From NCBI RefSeq assembly GCF_000737245.1, contig NZ_JPQU01000028.1, positions 1 to 64,000 on the forward strand: a stretch of 64,000 bases of DNA, written 5' to 3'. Position numbers and translations under genes: made by a program. Source of the DNA: Pseudomonas syringae. Lineage in GTDB: Bacteria > Pseudomonadota > Gammaproteobacteria > Pseudomonadales > Pseudomonadaceae. The notes under the pieces were generated by a model. The model ran no database searches and was not told where the DNA came from. It worked only from the letters and a program-made list of their open reading frames with translations. How positions within the stretch are numbered: the stretch's first letter is position 1; each line of letters opens with the position of its first letter. This document shows, in pieces, positions 10,325 through 19,187 of this stretch.

Positions 10325-11923
10325 ATGAACCTGAAGAACAATCTACTGTACCTGGCCGTGGCCTGCGCCCTGAGCAGCAGCTTTGCGGCAGTCGCCGCCA
10401 ACACCGCCGACGCCCCCTGTGCGACCACCGAGCAATGCGCCGCCCAGGCAGCCAAGATCGGCGCGACGGTCGATAAGTCGAAAAGCAAAGTCGACCAGAC
10501 CGAAAGCCAGTTTTCCTGGCTGAACCGGATCAACAAAGCGTCCATCGTCATGCTCACCGAGGAAGGCATCGTCAAACCGGAAATGGGCAGCAAGATCGCT
10601 GGCGGCGTCCGCTTTGCCATCGACCAGGCAGACAAACCAGACGGCAAGAAGCCCAGCGATGTCCTGCAGCTGGAGCAGATCATGACCGACAAGATCGGTC
10701 CGGAAGCCTCGTTGATCCACTCCGGCCGCAGCCGTCAGGACATGCTCGCGACGTACCGTCTGGCACGTCTGCGCTCACAGGTACTGGCCTATGCCGACGC
10801 GCTGAACTCGACCCGCCAACGGGTGCTTGATCTCGCCGCGAAAAACGTCGACACACTGGTGCCCGCCTACACCAATGGCGTGCAGGCCATGCCGATCAGC
10901 TACGCCCATTACCTGCTGGCATTTGAAGCAGCGTTTGACCGTGACGGCCAGCGCATTCGCGAACTGTACAGCCGCCTCAACCTGAGCCCGATGGGCACGG
11001 CGGTGCTGGCAAACTCGGCTTATCCGCTGAACCGTGAACGGCTTGCCAGTCTGTTGGGCTTTGACGGAGTGCGGGAAAACTCTCTGGATTCCAGCCAGAT
11101 TTCCACCTATGACATCCCCATCGAAGCGGCCAATATCGCCTCGTCTTCAGCCATTCGGGTCGGTGCGCTGATCGGCGATATCCACACTCAATATCATCAG
11201 ATTCGCCCATGGCTGTTGCTGGACGAAGGCTCGACTTACACCAGCAGTGCCATGCCGCAAAAACGTAATCCGGGCCTGCTGATGCGCGCCCGGGAAGCCT
11301 CCTCTGATGTGGTCGGTCTCGCCCAGGCAGTAACTCTGCGGGCGCATAACGTCACTACCGGGATGACCGACTACAAGTTCGCCTTCGACTCCCTGGGGCT
11401 GTTTGCCTCCACCAGTGAGATGTTTACCGGCATGAACCGTGTGCTGGACGCATTGGAGGTCAATCCGCAAAGGGCGCTTGAAGAGCTTGAGTCGGAATGG
11501 ACCACGTCGATGGAGCTTGCTGACACCCTGGAGCGTCAGCACAAGGTGCCGTTCCGCATTGGCCACAGCTTCGCCTCATTGATCGTCACCGAAGCGCGGG
11601 ACAACGGCACCACACCCAAGACCTTCCCTTATGCCGACGCACAAAAGCTGTACGCCAAGGCAGCGGACAAATACAAATGGACGCCGAACACGCTGCCTCT
11701 GGACGAAGCAGCCTTCCGGGCGACGCTGTCACCGCAGAACATGGTCAAGACCCGCAAAGGCACCGGCGGGCCGCAACCGGAGGAAGTCCAGCGCATGCTA
11801 GTCGAAGCGCGTAAGGCGCTGAATGCCGACCAGAGCTGGCTGCGCGAACGCCGCCAGAAACTGACCAGTGCCGAAGGCGAGCTGGACAAGGCATTCGAGA
11901 AGTTGCTGAACGCCAAGGGCTGA
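10325..11923 (+). CDS. Exported argininosuccinate-lyase-like enzyme
   Basis: A 532-residue member of the fumarase/aspartase superfamily closest to argininosuccinate lyase: SGRSRQDM (133-140), the signature loop TSSAMPQKRNP (306-316), ADTLERQHKVPFR, and a C-terminal SPQNMVKTRKGTGGP. Unlike housekeeping ArgH it has an N-terminal signal peptide (residues 1 to about 25, cleavage near AAVA-ANTA), so it should work in the periplasm. Two cysteines (32 and 38) in the early mature chain could form a disulfide. The conserved ASL motif THLQ reads TNGVQ (182-187), so the usual histidine is Asn184; the loop serines are kept. Such enzymes split N-substituted aspartates to fumarate and an amine. Substrate unknown. 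It is probably co-transcribed with the porin. Confidence 0.8.
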   Translation: MNLKNNLLYLAVACALSSSFAAVAANTADAPCATTEQCAAQAAKIGATVDKSKSKVDQTESQFSWLNRINKASIVMLTEEGIVKPEMGSKIAGGVRFAIDQADKPDGKKPSDVLQLEQIMTDKIGPEASLIHSGRSRQDMLATYRLARLRSQVLAYADALNSTRQRVLDLAAKNVDTLVPAYTNGVQAMPISYAHYLLAFEAAFDRDGQRIRELYSRLNLSPMGTAVLANSAYPLNRERLASLLGFDGVRENSLDSSQISTYDIPIEAANIASSSAIRVGALIGDIHTQYHQIRPWLLLDEGSTYTSSAMPQKRNPGLLMRAREASSDVVGLAQAVTLRAHNVTTGMTDYKFAFDSLGLFASTSEMFTGMNRVLDALEVNPQRALEELESEWTTSMELADTLERQHKVPFRIGHSFASLIVTEARDNGTTPKTFPYADAQKLYAKAADKYKWTPNTLPLDEAAFRATLSPQNMVKTRKGTGGPQPEEVQRMLVEARKALNADQSWLRERRQKLTSAEGELDKAFEKLLNAKG

Positions 11924-11963
11924 GTTTCTATGGAACATAAAATCAGCTGAATGTAGCTGATGA

Positions 11964-12053
11964 CCTGTAGCTCACGAGCACCGCGAGGCAGCGATGGCGA
12001 TTTTCCTGATACATCGCCATCGCTGCCTCGCGGTGCTCGTGAGCTCCTACAGG
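11964..12053. repeat. Variant REP-type hairpin with 31-bp perfect stem
   Basis: CCTGTAG followed by CTCACGAGCACCGCGAGGCA and further pairing bases is mirrored by a right arm ending GAGCTCCTACAGG. Thirty-one bases pair exactly around an 11-base loop; three extra bases occur in the right outer arm. It lies between the convergent ends of the lyase and symporter genes and could terminate both. Confidence 0.75.
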
Positions 12054-12067
12054 TCCGCAACCGGACA

Positions 12068-13273
12068 CTACCGCGCCAATTGCTGACGCAGCACCACTCG
12101 ATCAACTGCCCCATGCCAGCGACAAATGGCGATGCAGGCCACGCAGTTGCCCAGCACATTGGTTAGCGAGCGACACTTCATCAGCCGCTCAACCCCCAAT
12201 AGCAGGCCAACACCTTCCAACGGTATGGCTTGCAGGACGGTCAACGTGGCAATCAGGGTAAAGAATGCCGAACCGGCGACGCTGGTTGAACCCAGCGAAG
12301 TCAGCATGCAGATCAACAACACGCTCGCCAATTGCAACCCGGTCAGATCCACACCTGACATATTCGCCATGAACATGATGGCCGTGGTCAGATAAATACT
12401 GGAGCCGCTCAAATTGAATGTGTAACCGGTCGTCAATATCAGATGCACCAGTTTCCTGTCACACCCGAGCTGTTCGAGTTTACCCACTAATCCAGGTATT
12501 GCCGCCACGGAAGAACCTGTAAACGCCACCAGTAGAAGTTCTTCCTTCACATACAACACAATACTCAGCAGCTTCTCGCCGACCAACCGTGCAACACCGG
12601 CCATTACCACAAGAATGAAAACTGCGCAGGCAAGATAAATAACAGCTACAAACTTGATCAGTGGCATCACTGAAACCATTCCGTACTTGCCAACGGTAAA
12701 TGCCATCGCCCCAAATGCTGCCAACGGGGCGAACTTCAAAATGACATGCAACACTCTAAACAACATGACTCGCACTTGTTCAAGGCGATGATGCAAGCGT
12801 TGGCCAACTCCGTCAGACCTGCCGATCAGTAACCCACAGATCAACGCAACGACCATGACCTGCAGCACCAGGTTGTGAAAAGCACCGATAATCGTCGCCC
12901 CCATGGACGCCATGGATATATCCAATGCCGCGTGATGGAGCTGCGAAACCGGTAGCGAGACGTCTTGACCCGCTTCAAACAATATCAACGTCGCCATACC
13001 CAATAGCAGCGAGATAACCGACATCAATTGAAAGTAAATAACGATCTTACCCACCAGCCGCGAGCGCTTTTCCTGACGTTGAATACCAGCAACGCCCGAA
13101 CACACCAGCACAAACATGATAAAGGGCATTAACAACCCGACAACTCTGATGAAGTAATCACTAAGCGGGCGCATGCTGACCGCCAGTTCAGGGCGAACAA
13201 GACCAAGCACAAAGCCACAAGTAATCGCCAGCAGAATATGCAAGGTTCCGTTATTCAGCAGCTTGCTCGACAT
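12068..13273 (-). CDS. Dicarboxylate/amino acid:cation symporter (DctA-like)
   Basis: An inner-membrane carrier of the DAACS family, 401 residues from the ATG at 13273, with about eight hydrophobic segments and the two re-entrant-loop regions. FTGSSVAAIPGLVGKLEQLG corresponds to the DctA TSSSESALP region, followed by TGYTFNLSGSSIYLT and VERLMKCRSLTNVLGN. Compared with DctA, NLDG is NLSG and DRFMSE is ERLMK, so the substrate or coupling ion may differ from succinate/H+. The reading frame extends to 13414, but the extra 47 residues are not membrane-like and would run to the edge of the divergent LysR gene, so the internal start is preferred. It converges on the exported lyase. Confidence 0.85.
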   Translation of the reverse strand: MSSKLLNNGTLHILLAITCGFVLGLVRPELAVSMRPLSDYFIRVVGLLMPFIMFVLVCSGVAGIQRQEKRSRLVGKIVIYFQLMSVISLLLGMATLILFEAGQDVSLPVSQLHHAALDISMASMGATIIGAFHNLVLQVMVVALICGLLIGRSDGVGQRLHHRLEQVRVMLFRVLHVILKFAPLAAFGAMAFTVGKYGMVSVMPLIKFVAVIYLACAVFILVVMAGVARLVGEKLLSIVLYVKEELLLVAFTGSSVAAIPGLVGKLEQLGCDRKLVHLILTTGYTFNLSGSSIYLTTAIMFMANMSGVDLTGLQLASVLLICMLTSLGSTSVAGSAFFTLIATLTVLQAIPLEGVGLLLGVERLMKCRSLTNVLGNCVACIAICRWHGAVDRVVLRQQLAR

Positions 13274-13412
13274 CAAGGCTCCGCCAACACCATTTTTTAT
13301 TATCGCGACGTGGCGAACAAGGCCATCAGTCACCTGTATGATTGGCCGTATCATAGTCTTAAACTTTCTGTTCTGACCACGAATAATAAAGCCAGCCACA
13401 GGATAGCCCCTC

Positions 13413-14345
13413 ATGGAACTCAGGCATTTACGCTATTTCGTAATGGTCGCCGAAGAACTGCACTTCACCCGGGCGGCGGCACGTCTGAATATGCAGCAGC
13501 CGCCATTGAGCCAACAGATCAGGGCGCTGGAGCAGGAGCTGGGATTCGAGCTGTTCAAGCGCCATCCAAAAGGTGTCGACCTGACCGCTGGCGGCGTGGT
13601 TTTTCTCGAAGAAGCAAGAGACATCCTGACCCGTGTCGAGCAGGGTTCGCGCAAGGCCGCGCGGGCTGCGAATGGCATCGAAGGGACGCTGATCATCGGC
13701 TTCACCAGTTCAGCGGCCACTCACCCGCTGATCCCGAAAATCATCCGCTCTTATCGCGAGCGCTACCCCGGCGTAGAAGTCGCCATGAAGGAAGGCAGCG
13801 CCAGGGAGCTGACCGAAGAAGCCATCGAGAACCGCCTGGATGTGGGCATTCTGCGCGCGCCCGTGGGTCAGCACCAAAGCATCCATTTCCATCGCCTGCT
13901 CAACGAAGAAATGCTCCTGGCGCTGCCTGTGCGGCATCCGTTGCTTGAGCAAGCCGGTGAGTCGCAGCAAGAGGTGGAAATATCCCTGAATGACCTGAAG
14001 CAGGAACGATTCATTCTGGTTCGCCGTCCCGGCGCGCCCGGCATGTATGCCAATCTGGTCAAGGCCTGCCAGAACGCAGGATTCAATCCGCAGATCGCGT
14101 TTGAAGTAGAGCGCATGCTGACCAACGTCAGCCTGGTCGCTGCAGGCGCGGGGATTTCAATCGTGCCGGCTTCAATGAAAGACATCCATCGCGACAGCGT
14201 TGTGTACTGCCGAATCCGCGACGCCCGACCTCGCCTGCTGGCGCCTGTGACACTGGTGTGCCGCAGCTTCAACCCGCCAGCGCCGCTGCAGAATTTCATC
14301 CTGCTGGCGCGGGAGCTAAGCAAGAATCACCGCCGGCGTCAGTGA
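13413..14345 (+). CDS. LysR-family transcriptional regulator
   Basis: A 310-residue LysR regulator of the CbnR/CatR/BenM type: HTH at residues 1-60 (MELRHLRYFVMVAEELHFTRAAARLNMQQPPLSQQIRALE), then a substrate-binding domain ending in VSLVAAGAGISIVPASM. It is divergent from the DctA-like symporter with about 140 bases between the likely starts, the normal set-up for LysR control of the neighbour. Its effector is probably a small carboxylic acid, an inference from family and context only. Confidence 0.88.
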   Translation: MELRHLRYFVMVAEELHFTRAAARLNMQQPPLSQQIRALEQELGFELFKRHPKGVDLTAGGVVFLEEARDILTRVEQGSRKAARAANGIEGTLIIGFTSSAATHPLIPKIIRSYRERYPGVEVAMKEGSARELTEEAIENRLDVGILRAPVGQHQSIHFHRLLNEEMLLALPVRHPLLEQAGESQQEVEISLNDLKQERFILVRRPGAPGMYANLVKACQNAGFNPQIAFEVERMLTNVSLVAAGAGISIVPASMKDIHRDSVVYCRIRDARPRLLAPVTLVCRSFNPPAPLQNFILLARELSKNHRRRQ

Positions 14346-14360
14346 TGTCGGCTCACCTCT

Positions 14361-14454
14361 CTGTAGGAGCGAACTTGTTCGCGAGAGCTGCTTTGCAGAC
14401 AACGAAAATCCACCGGATGTAATGGCCTCCTCGCGAACAAGTTCGCTCCTACAG
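14361..14454. repeat. REP-type inverted repeat with perfect 25-bp arms
   Basis: The left arm starts CTGTAGGAGCGAACTTGTTC and the right arm, 14430-14454, is its exact reverse complement. It lies between the convergent ends of the LysR gene and the ABC permease gene. Confidence 0.85.
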
Positions 14455-14487
14455 ACTTTGTATTTCTTCAGTCAGACCACACCACCC

Positions 14488-15426
14488 TCAGCGCCGCTCT
14501 TCCCTGATAAACGGCTCACCCAGCGCGCCGGGTTGGCTGCCGGAGGCCGGGTTTGATCCTCGGGTGCCCATGGCAACCCAGATCATCACCAGCAGCGTGA
14601 CCGCGTAAGGCGTCATCAGGACGAAGTATTGCGGCAGGCGTATGCCGGTGGAGGCCAGTTGCGGGATCAGTGCTTCGATGCAGCCAAACAGCACAGCCCC
14701 GGCCAGCGCTCGCCAGGGTGACCAGCGCGCGAAGATCACCAGAGAGACGGCGATCCAGCCGCGGCCGCCGGTCATGTCAGCGATCCACATTTTAGTGCTG
14801 AGGACCGAAATGTAGCCCCCCGCCAGACCAATCAGCGCGGCACCGGCCAGAATCGCTGCCAGTCGATAACCGATCACCGAGATACCCGCCGCATCGGCCG
14901 CTTGCGGGTTTTCGCCCACCGCTCGCAAACGCAGGCCGGCGTTACTGCGATAGAGAAACCATACGACGCCGACGAAGATCAGTGGCGTCAGGTAAACCAG
15001 CGGGTTCTGCACGAACACTTTGCCTATCAACGGCAATTCCGAGAGAGGCCACAGCGCCACCGTCGAAAGCCCGGTGACCGGATGGTTGGTCCACTCCAGC
15101 AAGGTGCCGAGTAATCCGGTCAGCCCCTGGCAAAAGAACACCAGCGCCAGCCCGGCAATGACCTGGTTGATGCGCATCACCAGCACCATCAAGGCAAACA
15201 GCAACGACACGACGCTGGCGGCGAGCATCGCGAGGATCAGGGAAATCATCGGCGTACTGAAGCTCAGCTGCGCACCGATGGCGGCCAACGCCCCCACCAG
15301 CATCAAGCCTTCGGCACCCAACGCCAGCACCCCGGCCCGCTCGGTGAGGATCAGCCCCAGGGCAGCGAGTGCGAACGGCACGGCGAAATCCGGGGAGTTG
15401 CCCAGCCAGTTGGCGATCATGTCCAT
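14488..15426 (-). CDS. BMP-type ABC transporter permease (second permease)
   Basis: An inner-membrane permease of 312 residues with eight or more hydrophobic segments, of the branched-chain/simple-sugar permease superfamily used by nucleoside importers (NupQ/YufQ type; LTERAGVLALGAEGLMLVGAL is the family N-terminal motif). It is last in an operon transcribed 20587 to 14488: 2OG oxygenase, VOC protein, binding protein, ATPase, first permease, this gene. Its ATG overlaps the stop codon of the preceding permease by one base (TAATG), implying translational coupling. Likely cargo is a nucleoside or nucleobase, from family and from the rut neighbourhood. Confidence 0.9.
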   Translation of the reverse strand: MDMIANWLGNSPDFAVPFALAALGLILTERAGVLALGAEGLMLVGALAAIGAQLSFSTPMISLILAMLAASVVSLLFALMVLVMRINQVIAGLALVFFCQGLTGLLGTLLEWTNHPVTGLSTVALWPLSELPLIGKVFVQNPLVYLTPLIFVGVVWFLYRSNAGLRLRAVGENPQAADAAGISVIGYRLAAILAGAALIGLAGGYISVLSTKMWIADMTGGRGWIAVSLVIFARWSPWRALAGAVLFGCIEALIPQLASTGIRLPQYFVLMTPYAVTLLVMIWVAMGTRGSNPASGSQPGALGEPFIREERR

Positions 15427-16547
15427 TACTGCTCACCCTTTTGAATTACGCGCATGCGATGGCGAATGAAGAAATCTGACGATGCCACGCAAATCACCAG
15501 AATGGCCTGGATCAGTTGCACCATGGAAAACGGTATCTGATAGAACACCTGCAAGCTGCGCCCGGCGACGAACAACAATGCAACCAGCAGCGCGACGATG
15601 GTGGCGGCCAATGGATTATTACGGGCAAGAAAGGCGATCAGAATTCCGGAAAAACCGTAGCCCTGATAGAACGACTGAGTCAGCCGCCCTTCCTGCCCGG
15701 CAGTCACAATGAACCCGGCAATCCCGGCCAGCGCGCCGGACAGCAGCACGGTGCCGATGATTATCTTGCGCACTGGAACCCCCACCGCACCGGCCACTCG
15801 TGGGTTGGCATCGACAAACCGCAGGTACAAACCAGCCCGGGAAATGCCGATGAACCACAAGGCAAACAGAGTCACGATCACAGCCAGAACAATCGCTGCG
15901 TTATAGCCATCAAACAGATCCGGCAATCGTTCGAAACTGCGAAAGGCCGGTGAATAGGGAAAGTTGTCGCGCGGGTCCTTCCAGCTGCCGTACAACAGGT
16001 GCAGCAGGAAGTTGGCGGCAATGTAATTGAGCATCAGCGTGGAGATGATCTCGTTAACCTTCAGGCGCAGCTTGAGCAGCACCGGCGCGATGGTCCACAG
16101 CATGGCGCAGAGCATTGCAGTCGCCAGCATCAACGGCAGGCGAATGGATTCTGGGCCGACTTCGAACAGGGAGATGGCAGTCGCGCCGATGCCGCCCCAG
16201 ATCATCTGGCCTTCCAGTCCCAGGTTCCAGAAGCGCGCCCGGAATGCCAAGCACCCGGCCAGGCCGACCAGAATCATCGGCGCGGCCTGAAACAGCACGG
16301 CCTTGAAGTTCTGCGGGTCGAGTACCGTGAGCACCACGAACTCGTTGAGCAGCTCTTCGGCGGGAACCCCGGCGCCCACTAGAATCGCCGCCGAGATAGC
16401 CAGCCCCACCAGCAAGGCCAGGGCGATGATCAATGCCTGCCAGTACCAAGCCAGCTGCTGGCGGATTTCCAGGGTGTAGCGACGAGCCAGTAGCGGTTGA
16501 CGCCGTGATGGCTTATTCGTCGTCGTTTGCAACATAACGTCAGTCAT
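15426..16547 (-). CDS. BMP-type ABC transporter permease (first permease)
   Basis: A 373-residue inner-membrane permease (NupP/YufP type). The long cytoplasmic N-terminus (about 35 residues) precedes the first membrane span ALIIALALLVGLAISAAILV. The core shows LAFRARFWNLGLEGQMIWGG, the family signature for the segment contacting the ATPase. It overlaps the ATPase gene by eight bases and the next permease by one base. The two permeases form the heteromeric channel of the importer. Confidence 0.9.
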   Translation of the reverse strand: MTDVMLQTTTNKPSRRQPLLARRYTLEIRQQLAWYWQALIIALALLVGLAISAAILVGAGVPAEELLNEFVVLTVLDPQNFKAVLFQAAPMILVGLAGCLAFRARFWNLGLEGQMIWGGIGATAISLFEVGPESIRLPLMLATAMLCAMLWTIAPVLLKLRLKVNEIISTLMLNYIAANFLLHLLYGSWKDPRDNFPYSPAFRSFERLPDLFDGYNAAIVLAVIVTLFALWFIGISRAGLYLRFVDANPRVAGAVGVPVRKIIIGTVLLSGALAGIAGFIVTAGQEGRLTQSFYQGYGFSGILIAFLARNNPLAATIVALLVALLFVAGRSLQVFYQIPFSMVQLIQAILVICVASSDFFIRHRMRVIQKGEQ

Positions 16548-18054
16548 GACTCACCATGGCCTTGCCGATGGCCTGGCGATCCGCCGGGCGTTCGAATTCT
16601 GCGACGATGCGGCCGCTGTTCATGACCCCGATGCGGTCAGCCAGCATCAGCACTTCATCAAGGTCTTCGCTGATCACCAATACGGCCGCGCCAGCATCCC
16701 GAGCAGCTCGCAACCGGGCATGTACCGCAGCAGTCGCCTTGGCATCCAGGCCACGACTGGGGCTGTGCACCAGCACCAGTTGCGGGTCCCGGCTGAATTC
16801 CCGGGCGATCACCAATTTCTGGGCATTGCCGCCCGACAGCAGCGCGGCTTTCTGTTGCAGGGAACGCACGCCCTGCACGTCGAACGAGCTGATGGCTTCG
16901 GTGGCGTCCTGCTCCATGCGCTTGCTGCGCAGGCGCATGAACGAACCGTAACGGCCGCTGTGAATCTGGCCGATGCCGAAATTCTCGGCCACCGATAACG
17001 ACCCCGCCAGCGCAGCGCCATAACGGTCAGCAGGAATGGCGGCGATGCGCAGATCACGTCGCCGCTCGGCAGACGCGCCGTGCAAATCGCCGAAGCCTTG
17101 CAGCAGCATTTCCCCTTGCACCGCTTGCGGCAATCCCATGAGCGCGTTGGCCAATTCGCTCTGGCCATTGCCGCCCACACCAGCAATGCCGTAGATCTGC
17201 CCGGCGTGCAGGGTCATATCGATACCGGCCAACGGGCCCTGGCCCGGTAACGAGCGCAGGTTGCGTACGGTCAGCCGCGCATCGCCCGCCGTCGCCTTGG
17301 CATGCTCGCCCACAGCTTGAGATTCACCCACCGTGAGCCGCACCAATTGCTCGACCGAGACCGTCTGGGGGTCGAGGGTTTCTACGGTGCGGCCGCCGCG
17401 CATGACCGTGACCCGATCCGCGTAACGCTTCACGTCGGACATTTTGTGGGTGACCAGAATCACCGCCGCGCCTTGCCGAGCAAAGGACTGCACCGTCGCC
17501 AGCAGCCGTTCGGCCTCCTGATCGGTGAGTACTGCGGTGGGTTCGTCGAGAATCAGAATCCGCGCCCCGGCCAACAGCACTTTGAGGATTTCCACCCGTT
17601 GCTGTTCGGCAATCGACAGGTTGTCGATGGTCTGCCGGGGATCAATGGCAAAGCCCAGCGCCTGAGCCTTGACGCTGATCTGTTGTTCAAGGGCTTGCAG
17701 CCGTTTGTTGTAACTGCCCTGCCCCGGTGCATCAGGCAGGCCCAGCAAAATGTTCTGAGCGACGGTGAACGGCCGCACCAGTTTGAAATGTTGATGCACC
17801 ATGCCGATGTGGTAACGGCTGGCGTCTTTCGGACCGCTCAGCCGTACCGGATTGTCATCTATGAACAGCGACCCGCTCTCCGGGGCATACAGCCCGGCGG
17901 CGATATTCATCAGCGAAGATTTCCCGGCCCCGTTCTCCCCCAGCAACGCATGCACTTCACCCCATTTGCCGGTGAAATGCGCGTCAGTCAGGGCCTGGAA
18001 ACCGTCGAACGATTTGCTGATGCCGGTGAGTTGGATCGCGTTCGCCTGACTCAT
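16540..18054 (-). CDS. Nucleoside-type ABC importer ATPase (double ABC domain)
   Basis: A 504-residue ATPase with two ABC domains in one chain, as in sugar and nucleoside importers (NupO, YufO, RbsA). Domain 1 has Walker A GENGAGKSS (residues 39-47) and Walker B ILILDEPT. Domain 2 has a degenerate Walker A (GVGGNGQSE), signature LSGGNAQK and a diverged Walker B (LVHSPSRGLD), usual for the second half of these proteins. The start at 18054 (MSQANAIQ) overlaps the stop of the binding-protein gene in an ATGA arrangement and is preferred over the longer frame to 18096. Confidence 0.92.
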   Translation of the reverse strand: MSQANAIQLTGISKSFDGFQALTDAHFTGKWGEVHALLGENGAGKSSLMNIAAGLYAPESGSLFIDDNPVRLSGPKDASRYHIGMVHQHFKLVRPFTVAQNILLGLPDAPGQGSYNKRLQALEQQISVKAQALGFAIDPRQTIDNLSIAEQQRVEILKVLLAGARILILDEPTAVLTDQEAERLLATVQSFARQGAAVILVTHKMSDVKRYADRVTVMRGGRTVETLDPQTVSVEQLVRLTVGESQAVGEHAKATAGDARLTVRNLRSLPGQGPLAGIDMTLHAGQIYGIAGVGGNGQSELANALMGLPQAVQGEMLLQGFGDLHGASAERRRDLRIAAIPADRYGAALAGSLSVAENFGIGQIHSGRYGSFMRLRSKRMEQDATEAISSFDVQGVRSLQQKAALLSGGNAQKLVIAREFSRDPQLVLVHSPSRGLDAKATAAVHARLRAARDAGAAVLVISEDLDEVLMLADRIGVMNSGRIVAEFERPADRQAIGKAMVSHD

Positions 18055-19142
18055 TGCTGGGAGGCCACGCCTTTGACGAACCAGTCCATTTTCCACAAAT
18101 CGCCATCGGACATATGGCTGCCGGCCGGGATGCGTTCCTTGCCATCGCGATCGCTCATCGGGCCGCTGTAAATGATCTTTTCGCCATTCATCAGCTCTTC
18201 ACGGGCCAGATCGATTTTCTTTCTGTTCTCGGCAGAAATTCGCTCGCCAGCAGTCAGGGTAATGTCGGTCCCGCCCTGCTCCATGGATAACAAGGCGCCA
18301 TTGGGATTCGGCACCCAGTTACCGGCGATGATTTTCTTCAGCTCTGGGGCGAGAAAACGGTCCCAGACCCAGGCCGATGAACAGATGGTCGCCTTGGGTG
18401 CGAATTCACTGAGATCACGATGGTGGCCAGTGCCCAATACGCCGCGCTCCTGAGCGACGATCTGTGGGGTCGGGCTGTCTACGTGTTGGCCGATCACGTC
18501 GGCGCCGTTGTCGATCAGGGCCATGGCGGCGGCGCGCTCTTTGACCGGGTCGTTCCAGGCACCGGTGTAGATCACGTTGACGGTGGCATTGGGGTTGATC
18601 TGTTGTGCGCCCAACTCGAAGGCGTTGACGGTCCAGTTGACCTGGCCGAACGGGTTAGCCGCGACGAAGCCCAGCTTGCCGGTTTTCGACGCGGCACCGG
18701 CCGCCATGCCACACAGGTATTGGCTTTCGTAAGTGCGACCGTAGAAGGATTCCAGGTTCGGCGCGTTAGTGGTGCCGGAGCCATTGAGGAAGGCAATCTT
18801 CGGATATTTTTTCGCCAGATCCAGGAAGGTGTCGGAATAGCCAAATGCCGTGCCGATGATCACGTTGGCGCCCCGGGCGATGAGTCGGTCAACCACGGGG
18901 GTAATGGCGGCGGCGTTCTCCGGCACGCTTTCAACGTACTGGATCTTGGTGCCCAGCTCTTTTTCCAGCTTGACCCGTGACTCATCGAAGGCTTGCGTCC
19001 AGCCACCGTCATTGCGCGGACTGATGTAGACCATGGCGATCTTGGCCGGTTTTTCCAGGGTCAAACCTTCTGCCGAAGCGCCGTTCGCCAGCCCGAGCAA
19101 TACCGCCGCACCCAAGGTTCGCTTTAGAAATCTGTTGAGCAT
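18051..19142 (-). CDS. BMP-family substrate-binding protein
   Basis: A 363-residue periplasmic binding protein of the basic-membrane-protein (BMP/PnrA) family, whose characterised members bind purine or pyrimidine nucleosides. A signal peptide ends near LANGASA-EGLTLEKPAKIAMVYISP. There is no lipobox cysteine, so it should be free in the periplasm. Family motifs VIIGTAFGYSDTFLDLAKKYP and GFVAANPFGQVNWTVNAFELGAQ are clear. It precedes the ATPase and permease genes with overlapping ends. A RutR-like operator before the operon suggests a pyrimidine-derived cargo and would explain why no rutG uracil permease is present. Confidence 0.9.
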   Translation of the reverse strand: MLNRFLKRTLGAAVLLGLANGASAEGLTLEKPAKIAMVYISPRNDGGWTQAFDESRVKLEKELGTKIQYVESVPENAAAITPVVDRLIARGANVIIGTAFGYSDTFLDLAKKYPKIAFLNGSGTTNAPNLESFYGRTYESQYLCGMAAGAASKTGKLGFVAANPFGQVNWTVNAFELGAQQINPNATVNVIYTGAWNDPVKERAAAMALIDNGADVIGQHVDSPTPQIVAQERGVLGTGHHRDLSEFAPKATICSSAWVWDRFLAPELKKIIAGNWVPNPNGALLSMEQGGTDITLTAGERISAENRKKIDLAREELMNGEKIIYSGPMSDRDGKERIPAGSHMSDGDLWKMDWFVKGVASQQ

Positions 19143-19187
19143 TGTTGATCATCCTGATGGTTGGCTAGCAAGAAACAGAGAGGGAAC

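Noticed and set aside
13274..13414. N-terminal extension of the DctA-like symporter to 13414
   Set aside because: The added residues are basic and not part of the carrier fold, and the extended start would run to the very edge of the divergent LysR gene, leaving no promoter space.
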